Of a DNA stretch of 56,798 nt, positions 1-7,721 are shown in pieces. The notes below the pieces were generated by a model. That model had not been told where the DNA came from. It worked only from the letters and a program-made list of their open reading frames with translations, and made no database searches. Source of the DNA: an uncultured Bacteroides sp. (lineage in GTDB: Bacteria; Bacteroidota; Bacteroidia; Bacteroidales; Bacteroidaceae); the NCBI GenBank assembly GCA_944321495.1, contig CALULP010000039.1, positions 1-56,798 of the forward strand, in the 5' to 3' direction. The position numbers and the translations under genes were made by a program. Positions within the stretch are counted from its first letter, which is position 1; each line of letters starts with the position of its first letter.

Positions 1-147
1 GTATTGCCGGCGGATGCTCTTGGAGTCCATTGCAACCGACAACCCCCGATGGGCGGTGAACACTCTTTCTTTGCCTAAACCCTCCGGAACGGGCTGGAAA
101 ACGTTGCACTTCTATTTGGACTCTTCATATGTCTTTTTATGCAAATC
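1..147. other. Unassigned window edge
   Basis: No gene can be assigned here. A plus-strand open frame crosses the stretch but runs on through the terminator hairpin and into the antisense of ppdK, so it is not credible. A minus-strand ATG at about position 34 could be the start of a gene that continues outside the window, but only about ten codons are visible. Confidence 0.3.
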
Positions 148-182
148 GGGCTGTAATCACCAACTGGTAGTGATTACAGCCC
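148..182 (-). terminator. ppdK terminator hairpin
   Basis: A perfect 13-bp inverted repeat (GGGCTGTAATCAC and its complement) with a 9-base loop lies 27 bases beyond the ppdK stop. The following T-run is weak on the minus strand, so it may work as a transcript-end hairpin rather than a strong intrinsic terminator. Confidence 0.65.
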
Positions 183-208
183 AATATATTACGAGAAGTA
201 TTTATGGA

Positions 209-2929
209 TTATTGCTCTACCGCCGCCTGCGCCGCCGCCAGTCGTGCAATGGGCACACGGTACGGTGAGCAGCTGACGTAGTCCAGACCCACTTTGTGGC
301 AGAATTTCACGGAGGAAGGTTCACCGCCATGTTCGCCGCAAATGCCGCATTTCAGGTTGGGACGGATGGCACGGCCTTTTTCGGTCGCCATGCGTATCAG
401 TTGTCCTACACCGTTTTGGTCGAGCACTTGGAACGGGTCTACTTTCAGAATCTTCTTTTCCAAGTAAACCGGCAGGAAGGAAGCAATATCGTCGCGTGAG
501 TAACCGAATGTCATCTGTGTCAGGTCGTTTGTCCCGAACGAGAAGAATTCGGCAGACGATGCGATGCGGTCGGCTGTCAGCGCGGCGCGCGGCACTTCGA
601 TCATTGTTCCTACCTTGAAGTCGATGCTGTCGCCCGTCTCTGCAAAGAGTTTGGCGGCTTCGGCACGGATAACCTGTTCCTGTTGTTGGAATTCGTACAA
701 GATACCGGTCAACGGCACCATGATTTCCGGATGTACGTCAATGCCTTCTTTCTTCAGTTCGAGGGCTGCTCCCAGAATGGCACGTGTCTGCATTTGTGTG
801 ATTTCCGGATAGGTGTTTCCTAAGCGGCAACCGCGGTGTCCCAGCATGGGGTTATGCTCGCAAAGCGAGTCAACGCGTTGCTTGATGTATTCCAGGCTTA
901 CGCCCATGGCTTCTGCCATGTCTTCCTGTCCTTTCAAGTCATGGGGAACGAACTCATGCAAGGGCGGGTCGAGCAGACGGACTGTTACGGGGCAACCTGC
1001 CATGACGCGGAAAATGCCTTTGAAGTCTGCTTGCTGGTAGGGCAGGATTTTTGCCAATGCCTTGTTCCGTCCTTCGGTATCTTCAGCAAGAATCATTTCA
1101 CGCATGGCTTTGATTTTCTCTCCTTCAAAGAACATGTGCTCTGTGCGGCAAAGGCCGATGCCCACTGCTCCGAAGTTGCGTGCCACCTGGGCATCGTGCG
1201 GGGTGTCGGCATTGGTACGCACTTGCAGCCGGGTATATTTGTCGGCAAGTTTCATCAGTTCGGCAAAGTCGCCGGAGAGTTCGGCTGCTTTGGTTTCTAC
1301 CTCGCCTTGGTAAACTTCGCCTGTGCTTCCGTTCAAGGAGATAAAGTCGCCTTCTTTCAGTTTCACGCCGTCCACTTCCACGGTGCGTTCCTTGTAGTCT
1401 ATGTTCAATGCGCCTGCTCCCGATACGCAGCATTTGCCCATGCCGCGTGCTACCACGGCAGCATGTGAGGTCATACCTCCGCGTGCGGTAAGGATGCCTT
1501 CAGCCACAGCCATGCCGGCAAGGTCTTCGGGCGAGGTCTCGATGCGTACCATTACGACGCGTTTGCCGGCAGCACGCCATTCGGCAGCATCTTCGGCAAA
1601 GAATACGATTTGTCCGCAGGCGGCTCCGGGCGATGCGGGCAATCCGCGTGTCAGGGTCTTGGCTGCTTTCAAGGCTTCCTTGTCGAATACCGGGTGGAGC
1701 AGTTCGTCCAGTTTGTTGGGCTCGCAGCGCAGCAAGGCTGTTTTTTCGTCAATCATGCCTTGGCGAAGCAGGTCCATGGCTATTTTTACCATGGCAGCTC
1801 CGGTACGCTTGCCGTTGCGGGTTTGCAGGAACCAGAGTTTGCCTTCCTGTACCGTGAATTCCATGTCCTGCATGTCGTGGTAGTGGTTTTCCAGTTTGGT
1901 CTGCAAGGCATCCAGTTCTTGGTAGATTTCGGGCATGGCTTCTTCCATGGAGGGATATTTGGCCACACGTTCTTCTTCACTGATGCCTGCCAGCTTTGCC
2001 CACCGTTGCGAACCGATTTTGGTGATTTGTTGCGGTGTGCGGATACCTGCCACTACGTCTTCGCCTTGTGCGTTGATCAGGTATTCGCCATTGAACAGGT
2101 CTTCGCCCGTAGCGGCATCGCGGCTGAAGCATACGCCTGTGGCCGAAGTGTTGCCCATGTTTCCGAATACCATGGCTTGTACGCTTACGGCTGTACCCCA
2201 TTCATCGGGTATGCCTTCCATCTTGCGGTAGAGAATGGCGCGTTCGTTCATCCATGAGCGGAATACGGCGCAGATGGCACCCCACAATTGTTCGTAGGCA
2301 TTGGCGGGGAAATCTTGTCCGGTGCGTTCTTTTACGGCTTCCTTGAAGCGTTTTACCAAGGTTTTCAGGTCATCTACTTCCAGTTCATTGTCCAGTTTCA
2401 CGCCCTTGGCATGTTTCACGTCTTCAATGATGGCTTCAAAGGGGTCGATTTCTTCCTTGTTGGCAGGTTTCATGCCCAATACCACATCGCCGTACATTTG
2501 TACGAAGCGGCGGTAAGAGTCCCATGCAAACCGTGCGTTGCCCGTCTTGCGGGTCAGTCCTTCTACTACATCATCATTCAGTCCCAGGTTGAGTATGGTG
2601 TCCATCATGCCGGGCATGGAAGCGCGGGCACCGGAACGGACAGATACGAGCAACGGATTCTCCACATCACCGAACTTGGAACGCATCAGCGTTTCCACGT
2701 GTGCAATGGCGCTTTCCACTTCGTCTTTCAGCAAGGCTACTACTTTGTCGCGCCCCATTTCGTAATACTCTGTACAAACTTCGGTGGTGATGGTGAAGCC
2801 CGGAGGCACAGGTACACCGATAAGATTCATTTCTGCCAGGTTGGCGCCTTTCCCGCCAAGCAAGTTTCTCATGTCGGCTTTGCCTTCGGCTTTTCCGTTT
2901 CCAAAAGTATAAACTCTTTTTTTGTCCAT
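209..2929 (-). CDS. ppdK: Pyruvate, phosphate dikinase
   Basis: Cytoplasmic enzyme that interconverts pyruvate, ATP and phosphate with phosphoenolpyruvate, AMP and pyrophosphate; in anaerobic Bacteroidales it links glycolysis and gluconeogenesis. At 906 aa it has the full family length. The N-terminal nucleotide-binding domain carries GGKGANLAEM near residue 26. The central swivelling phosphohistidine domain carries GGMTSHAAVVARGMGK. The C-terminal PEP/pyruvate TIM barrel ends with the catalytic cysteine motif CGICGEHGGEP. The ATG start gives the canonical MDKKRVYTFGNGKAEG opening. It is transcribed alone, diverging from rlmD, with a hairpin after the stop. The family assignment is near certain. 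Confidence 0.98.
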   Translation of the reverse strand: MDKKRVYTFGNGKAEGKADMRNLLGGKGANLAEMNLIGVPVPPGFTITTEVCTEYYEMGRDKVVALLKDEVESAIAHVETLMRSKFGDVENPLLVSVRSGARASMPGMMDTILNLGLNDDVVEGLTRKTGNARFAWDSYRRFVQMYGDVVLGMKPANKEEIDPFEAIIEDVKHAKGVKLDNELEVDDLKTLVKRFKEAVKERTGQDFPANAYEQLWGAICAVFRSWMNERAILYRKMEGIPDEWGTAVSVQAMVFGNMGNTSATGVCFSRDAATGEDLFNGEYLINAQGEDVVAGIRTPQQITKIGSQRWAKLAGISEEERVAKYPSMEEAMPEIYQELDALQTKLENHYHDMQDMEFTVQEGKLWFLQTRNGKRTGAAMVKIAMDLLRQGMIDEKTALLRCEPNKLDELLHPVFDKEALKAAKTLTRGLPASPGAACGQIVFFAEDAAEWRAAGKRVVMVRIETSPEDLAGMAVAEGILTARGGMTSHAAVVARGMGKCCVSGAGALNIDYKERTVEVDGVKLKEGDFISLNGSTGEVYQGEVETKAAELSGDFAELMKLADKYTRLQVRTNADTPHDAQVARNFGAVGIGLCRTEHMFFEGEKIKAMREMILAEDTEGRNKALAKILPYQQADFKGIFRVMAGCPVTVRLLDPPLHEFVPHDLKGQEDMAEAMGVSLEYIKQRVDSLCEHNPMLGHRGCRLGNTYPEITQMQTRAILGAALELKKEGIDVHPEIMVPLTGILYEFQQQEQVIRAEAAKLFAETGDSIDFKVGTMIEVPRAALTADRIASSAEFFSFGTNDLTQMTFGYSRDDIASFLPVYLEKKILKVDPFQVLDQNGVGQLIRMATEKGRAIRPNLKCGICGEHGGEPSSVKFCHKVGLDYVSCSPYRVPIARLAAAQAAVEQ

Positions 2930-2980
2930 AATATAAATTTGAAGGTTAGTTATAAGTACTGTGGTTTCTTATCTCGCTCG

Positions 2981-2988
2981 CAAATCTA
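2981..2988 (-). promoter_or_regulatory. Candidate -7 box for ppdK
   Basis: On the minus strand this reads TAGATTTG, a match to the Bacteroidetes -7 box TAnnTTTG, about 50 bases upstream of the ppdK start. The -33 element is not clear, so confidence is modest. Confidence 0.4.
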
Positions 2989-3080
2989 AAGATATTTTAC
3001 GAATTGGGAAACAATTTTACGGAAAAGTTTATGCAAAAATGCAATTTCGACTTTGCAAACGGACGTGTTTGCCCATTCCC

Positions 3081-3110
3081 TTGCATTTACACGGGGGAAT
3101 GCGTACTTTT
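3081..3110 (+). promoter_or_regulatory. Promoter of rlmD
   Basis: A TTGC -33-like element lies 19 bases before TACTTTTG, a full match to the Bacteroidetes -7 box TAnnTTTG. Its position decides the rlmD start: the upstream ATG at 3099 would lie inside the promoter, so the GTG at 3141 is favoured. Confidence 0.6.
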
Positions 3111-3140
3111 GTGGCGGATTTTCATATAACAGATAGAATC

Positions 3141-4565
3141 GTGGCAAGAAAAAAGAAAGAACTTCCCCTGCTTGAGCGGGTGACGATTACCGATGTGGCT
3201 GCCGAAGGAAAGGCCATAGCCCGGGTAGATGACTTGGTCGTGTTTGTTCCCTACGTGGTGCCCGGCGATGTGGTCGACTTGCAAGTCAAACGCAAAAAAC
3301 ACCACTATGCCGAGGCCGAAGCGGTACATTTCCACCAATATTCTCCGGTCAGGGCTGTCCCCTTTTGCCGTCATTATGGCGTGTGCGGCGGGTGCAAATG
3401 GCAGGTGCTCCCTTATGCCGAGCAGTTGAAATACAAGCAGAAACAGGTAATGGACAACCTGACGCGTATCGGCAAGGTTGAATTGCCCGAGGTATCGCCC
3501 ATCCTGGGTTCCCGCAAGACGGAGCGTTACCGCAACAAGTTGGAATACACGTTCTCCAACAAGCGTTGGCTTACTTCCGAGGAAGTAAGCCAAGAGGTGG
3601 TTTACGAGCAGATGAATGCCGTGGGCTTCCATATCCCGGGGGCTTTCGACAAGGTGCTCGCCATTGATGAATGCTGGCTTCAGGACGATGTGTCCAACCG
3701 TATCCGCAATGCCGTGCGCGACTATGCCTACGAACATAATTATCCGTTCATCAACTTGCGCACGCACGAAGGCATGCTGCGCAACCTCATTATCCGTACT
3801 TCCACTACGGGCGAACTGATGGTCATCTTGGTGAGCAAGATTGAGCGGGAAGAAGAAATGGACCTGTTCCGCCAGTTGCTTCAATACGTAGCAGACACTT
3901 TCCCCGAAATCACTTCCTTGCTTTATATCGTCAACAACAAGTGCAACGATACCATTACCGACCTCGATGTCCATACCTTTAAAGGCAAAGACCATATCTT
4001 TGAGGAAATGGAGGGACTGCGTTTCAAGGTAGGTCCCAAGTCGTTCTATCAGACCAATTCGGAACAGGCTTACGAGTTGTATAAGGTGGCGCGCCGTTTT
4101 GCGGGATTGACAGGGGATGAACTGGTGTATGACCTTTATACGGGTACCGGCACCATTGCCAACTTCGTGGCCCGCCAGGCCCGCCAGGTTATCGGCATCG
4201 AGTATGTGCCCGAGGCCATTGAGGATGCCCGGGTGAACTCCGCGATAAACGACATCCGCAACACCCTGTTTTTTGCAGGAGATATGAAAGACATCCTCAC
4301 CGGGGATTTCATCCGCGAATACGGCCGTCCCGATGTGATTATCACCGACCCGCCCCGTGCCGGCATGCATCCCGATGTGGTAGAGGTTATCCTTTCCGCC
4401 CAGCCCCGCCGCATTGTGTACGTCAGTTGCAACCCAGCCACCCAGGCGCGCGATTTGCAGATGCTCGATGCCAAATACCGCGTTACGGCCATTCAGCCGG
4501 TCGATATGTTCCCGCATACCCATCATGTGGAGAATGTCGTAAGGCTGGACTTGAAAGAACTTTGA
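3141..4565 (+). CDS. rlmD: 23S rRNA (uracil-5-)-methyltransferase RlmD family
   Basis: SAM-dependent enzyme that methylates C5 of a uracil in 23S rRNA (family RlmD/RumA, TrmA-like). The 474-aa product has an N-terminal TRAM-type RNA-binding domain (about residues 8-65). An iron-sulfur cysteine cluster follows in CRHYGVCGGCKWQ. The Rossmann methyltransferase domain contains DLYTGTGTIANF (SAM binding), TDPPRAGMHPD, and the catalytic cysteine in VYVSCNPATQARDL. The start is taken as GTG 3141, just downstream of a promoter-like site. It is followed 25 bases later by a pseudouridine synthase, so the two RNA-modification genes are probably co-transcribed. Confidence 0.93.
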   Translation: MARKKKELPLLERVTITDVAAEGKAIARVDDLVVFVPYVVPGDVVDLQVKRKKHHYAEAEAVHFHQYSPVRAVPFCRHYGVCGGCKWQVLPYAEQLKYKQKQVMDNLTRIGKVELPEVSPILGSRKTERYRNKLEYTFSNKRWLTSEEVSQEVVYEQMNAVGFHIPGAFDKVLAIDECWLQDDVSNRIRNAVRDYAYEHNYPFINLRTHEGMLRNLIIRTSTTGELMVILVSKIEREEEMDLFRQLLQYVADTFPEITSLLYIVNNKCNDTITDLDVHTFKGKDHIFEEMEGLRFKVGPKSFYQTNSEQAYELYKVARRFAGLTGDELVYDLYTGTGTIANFVARQARQVIGIEYVPEAIEDARVNSAINDIRNTLFFAGDMKDILTGDFIREYGRPDVIITDPPRAGMHPDVVEVILSAQPRRIVYVSCNPATQARDLQMLDAKYRVTAIQPVDMFPHTHHVENVVRLDLKEL

Positions 4566-4590
4566 ATATAAACTGCTACTATTGTACAAG

Positions 4591-5502
4591 ATGAAACAGC
4601 GAACCCCAGCCCGGGCGCAGGCCCGATATACCGACTTCCTGGTCAAGGAACCGATGGAACTGATGGCTTTTCTGGCCGCCCGTATGCCCCAGGCAAGCCG
4701 CACCAAGTTGAAAACGTTGCTCAGCAAGCGGGTGGTTTATGTGGACAATGTGATTGTCACGCAATACAATTTTCCCCTTCAGCCGGGCATGAAGGTGCAA
4801 ATCAGCCGGGAGAAAGGTAACAAGGAATTTCACAACCGCCTGCTGAAGATTGTGTACGAGGATGCCTATCTCCTGGTGGTGGAAAAAGCCACGGGGCTGC
4901 TTTCCGTCAATACCGAACGCCAGAAAGAACGCACGGCTTACACCATTCTTACAGAGTATGTCCGCCGTTCGGGCAAGCGCAACCAGCTTTACATCGTGCA
5001 TCGCCTGGATCGTGACACTTCCGGACTGATGATGTTTGCCAAGGACGAAAAGACCCAGCACACTTTGCGCGACAACTGGCATCGCATCGTTTACGACCGC
5101 CGTTACGTGGCAGTGGTTTGCGGGGAGATGGAGAAGGCGGAAGGCATGGTGCGTTCCTGGCTTACCGACCGTGTCCTTTATGTATCTTCCAGTCCTGTGG
5201 ACGATGGGGGCAAGGAGTCCGTTACGCATTACCGCACCATTCGCCGCGCCAACGGCTATTCGCTGGTGGAACTCGTCTTGGAAACCGGGCGTAAAAACCA
5301 GATTCGGGTACACATGCAAGACCTGGGACATCCTGTAGTGGGCGACGGCCGTTATGGTTTTGAGGACGCAGACCCCTTGGGGCGTTTGGCGTTGCATGCT
5401 TTCAAACTTTGTTTTTACCATCCGGTTACCGGCGAGCCCATGCGGTTTGAAACGCCCTATCCGGCGGAGTTCAAGCGGCTGGTGGCGGCAAAGAACGCAT
5501 AA
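4591..5502 (+). CDS. RluA-family RNA pseudouridine synthase
   Basis: Converts uridine to pseudouridine in rRNA or tRNA. The 303-aa protein has an N-terminal S4 RNA-binding domain (around the segment SRTKLKTLLSKRVVYVDN). The RluA catalytic domain carries the catalytic aspartate in HRLDRDTSGLMMFAKD and the conserved ending GRKNQIRVHMQDLGHPVVGD. ATG 4591 is chosen over an in-frame TTG at 4582. The target position in RNA cannot be read from sequence; Bacteroidales carry several paralogues. It lies in the same direction as rlmD and converges on the next gene. Confidence 0.93.
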   Translation: MKQRTPARAQARYTDFLVKEPMELMAFLAARMPQASRTKLKTLLSKRVVYVDNVIVTQYNFPLQPGMKVQISREKGNKEFHNRLLKIVYEDAYLLVVEKATGLLSVNTERQKERTAYTILTEYVRRSGKRNQLYIVHRLDRDTSGLMMFAKDEKTQHTLRDNWHRIVYDRRYVAVVCGEMEKAEGMVRSWLTDRVLYVSSSPVDDGGKESVTHYRTIRRANGYSLVELVLETGRKNQIRVHMQDLGHPVVGDGRYGFEDADPLGRLALHAFKLCFYHPVTGEPMRFETPYPAEFKRLVAAKNA

Positions 5503-5514
5503 GGGGAAATCCCC
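5503..5514. terminator. Small palindrome between convergent genes
   Basis: GGGGAAATCCCC directly follows the pseudouridine synthase stop and is followed by a T-rich stretch. It may be a weak shared terminator; the stem is only five base pairs. Confidence 0.3.
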
Positions 5515-5519
5515 GTTTC

Positions 5520-6176
5520 TTATTCCTCTTCTTCGTCGAGGTGTCTTTCCACCGGAACGATGTGCATGCCTTCTGTCAACAGGAGGCATTCTTCTTTTTG
5601 CCGGTTCCAATAGTAGACTTGCAGGTCGGTCTCGAAAGGAGTAACGGGATTCCCGTCGATGCTGAAAATCTCCGGGGTGAGGGTGAAAGTCCCCTCTTTG
5701 CAAAGGATGCGTTTGTTAATGCGTTCCCCTTGGTAGGAATAAGTCACGAAGAAGAAATGCAGACTGTCCGTCACCAGCGGGGTCTCAATGTGGATGCTGT
5801 CCATCAGGTAGAACGTATCGGTCAGTGCCTGTCTCAGTTCCGCCACGTTCAGGATTTTGCCTTCCCGGGTAGAGAGCCTTCTGCTCTGCACGAAATAAGA
5901 AGCCAGCGACTTACTACGCGTTTCCTTGTATTTCTTTGCCACCACCACGCTTTGCTTGCCGGTGCCGGTATGAAGCAGTTTCATGGCTTGCTTGTCGCTG
6001 CTCCACTCAATGGAGGCATTCTCCCCGAAGCAGTCGCCCACCACGTGGCGCTTGCCGTCTATGTTGATGGAGGGTGTGTTGATTAAAAGGATTTTGTAGG
6101 TTTCCTGTCCGGAAAGCCGGGGCAGGGCGATACCCCATAGCAGTAGTACGAGGAATGTAAAACGTAGGCTTTTCAT
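5520..6176 (-). CDS. Secreted protein of unknown function
   Basis: The family is not recognised. The 218-aa product starts with a clear signal peptide (MKSLRFTFLVLLLWGIALPRLSGQ), so the mature protein is likely periplasmic or surface exposed. There are no further membrane segments and no lipobox cysteine. The mature part looks beta-rich and carries the segment VGDCFGENASIEWSSDKQAMK near its start. The tail is acidic (HLDEEEE). Its ATG overlaps the stop of the CHASE2 gene as ATGA, so the two are translationally coupled and probably act together in the envelope. Confidence 0.8.
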   Translation of the reverse strand: MKSLRFTFLVLLLWGIALPRLSGQETYKILLINTPSINIDGKRHVVGDCFGENASIEWSSDKQAMKLLHTGTGKQSVVVAKKYKETRSKSLASYFVQSRRLSTREGKILNVAELRQALTDTFYLMDSIHIETPLVTDSLHFFFVTYSYQGERINKRILCKEGTFTLTPEIFSIDGNPVTPFETDLQVYYWNRQKEECLLLTEGMHIVPVERHLDEEEE

Positions 6177-7486
6177 ATCGGGTTGTTTTTTAAGTTTTCA
6201 TCGGGGGAGGGGACTGTTCCCTTCCGCTTGGGCATGCGGAAGAATTGCACGCCCGCGTTGAACAGCGAGAAATAGGTAGAGATGGCCAGCACGTCGTGTA
6301 CCTCATTTCCTATGAAATAGAACAAGGCGCATACCCCACACAGCAAAGTGGACAGGCCGAACCAGGAGAGTACAAACTGCCATACCCTGGAACGGACGTT
6401 GCGCAGGCAGGGCAGGTAGTCGAACAGCGAGCGTTGCTTGAGCAGGAACAGGGAAATGGCGAAATACACCGTCCAAAGTACCAGCATGGAGAACCACGGC
6501 ACGTAGTGTCCGCCCTGCATCAGGATGAGAAATGCGTTCAGGTTAATGAAAGCGCCGGGCATGCTGCCCATGTAAGTATCGTGCAGGTCGTCATCCACAA
6601 AGTTGCCTATGATGATGTATTTGCCGTCGAGCAAGGCATCCAAGTCCTCCGTATCGGCAATGTCCAGCAGGTCGCATCCCAGGTTGTAGTAGTTTTTGTT
6701 TCCCTCCGGGTCGTAGGCCTCTCCGTCAAAAGGGACGGGGAAGCTGAGGAACAGGCAACGGTTGCATAGTTTCCCGTTGCAGGTGGCAAAGAATCCGTCC
6801 CCGGACCATGCGGGCGAGGTGCATTCTTCGTACATCCGCCAGGCTATGGAGCTTTGTCCGCCGGGCAGGTATTCGTACCTCACGAAGTTGCCCTCGTTGA
6901 TGGACGTGCTGTAATCCGAGTAAGCGGCTTTGGAAAGCAGCAGGGAGTCGGCAAGCGCCTCTCCCCGGTGGCGGGGGATGACGATGCGCTCCATGCGGGC
7001 AATGGTGGCGAACAGTGCCGAGTCGGCAGGTGTGGCGTAATCCGCCCCGAAGAACACGTCCAGCAGGATGTAGCGGTAACGGCCGTTCTGCTCCGCCAGT
7101 TGCAGGAAGCGCAGCAGTTTTGTCCGGTCGGTAATGGCGGTTTGTCCTTGCGGGAAGCCGTACTCGTCGGTGCAGTCCACCAGTTGCTTGTCGTAGGCAA
7201 TGTTGATGGCCAGCACGTCCGGGGGCAGTTGTTTGTCCGTAGGCGAGAGTTGCTCTTTGGCGATGTAAAGGTATTGCACAAACGACTCCTCGTCGCCCAG
7301 CGAGTAAGGGGTGTTGCCCAGCAGGTAGCACAGCAGCAATACCCACGTGGCGTGCAGTCCGGCGAAACACAGCAGCCGTCCCCGTTTTTTCAGAAACGCG
7401 GCAGGGCGGGCCAATCCCTGTGCAAATCTTTGCAGGGCTGGCGCATAAGTCTCTTTCCGGATGAGCTTTCGTATCGTCGGGTTCAT
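6173..7486 (-). CDS. CHASE2-domain membrane protein without an output domain
   Basis: The 437-aa protein has an N-terminal membrane segment (WVLLLCYLLGNTPYSL region) followed by an extracytoplasmic CHASE2-like sensor domain. The signature is DGKYIIIGNFVDDDLHDTYM followed by GSMPGAFINLNAFLIL, with LPPDVLAINIAYDKQ near the domain start. Two or three C-terminal membrane segments follow (WTVYFAISLFLL, WFGLSTLLCGVCALFYFIG). CHASE2 normally senses an outside signal for an attached kinase or cyclase, but here the protein ends shortly after the last helix. The output is therefore presumably a partner, perhaps the coupled secreted protein or the divergent caspase protein. ATG 7486 fits the promoter-like site just upstream. 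Confidence 0.82.
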   Translation of the reverse strand: MNPTIRKLIRKETYAPALQRFAQGLARPAAFLKKRGRLLCFAGLHATWVLLLCYLLGNTPYSLGDEESFVQYLYIAKEQLSPTDKQLPPDVLAINIAYDKQLVDCTDEYGFPQGQTAITDRTKLLRFLQLAEQNGRYRYILLDVFFGADYATPADSALFATIARMERIVIPRHRGEALADSLLLSKAAYSDYSTSINEGNFVRYEYLPGGQSSIAWRMYEECTSPAWSGDGFFATCNGKLCNRCLFLSFPVPFDGEAYDPEGNKNYYNLGCDLLDIADTEDLDALLDGKYIIIGNFVDDDLHDTYMGSMPGAFINLNAFLILMQGGHYVPWFSMLVLWTVYFAISLFLLKQRSLFDYLPCLRNVRSRVWQFVLSWFGLSTLLCGVCALFYFIGNEVHDVLAISTYFSLFNAGVQFFRMPKRKGTVPSPDENLKNNPI

Positions 7487-7504
7487 GTCCGCTGTGTTAC
7501 TTTG

Positions 7505-7512
7505 CAAAAATA
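7505..7512 (-). promoter_or_regulatory. Candidate -7 box for the CHASE2 operon
   Basis: On the minus strand this reads TATTTTTG, matching TAnnTTTG, 19 bases before the CHASE2 start. I see no good -33 element. Confidence 0.4.
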
Positions 7513-7560
7513 AAAAAATATCGGCAGTAATTTGGCTTGTCGGGCGGAAAAACATACATT

Positions 7561-7648
7561 TGCTGGCACTGGGACGCTATCGCGCTGGCGTTGAAACGCT
7601 ACCGTGCTGGCACTGGGACGCTACCGTGCTGGTGTTAGGACGCTACCG
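7561..7648. repeat. Four 22-bp tandem repeats in a divergent intergenic region
   Basis: Four consecutive units of exactly 22 bases (7561, 7583, 7605, 7627), each similar to TGCTGGCACTGGGACGCTAC followed by CG. Units 1 and 3 differ at one base; units 2 and 4 diverge in the middle. They fill the space between the divergent CHASE2 and caspase operons. A unit of about two helical turns would suit cooperative protein binding. The array has no unique spacers, so it is not a CRISPR. Confidence 0.8.
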
Positions 7649-7721
7649 GGACAGTGACGGAACGCTGTTTTTTCGGTGCAGCCATGCCGTTGGCGCCACG
7701 GTAGAAGATAATGTTTTCAAC

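Noticed and set aside
14..268. Small plus-strand open frame at the left edge
   Set aside because: It crosses a perfect terminator hairpin and ends in the antisense of ppdK, and has no motif.
3087..4727. Minus-strand open frame of 546 codons antisense to rlmD
   Set aside because: The plus strand encodes an intact methyltransferase with its cysteine cluster and catalytic motifs; the antisense frame has none.
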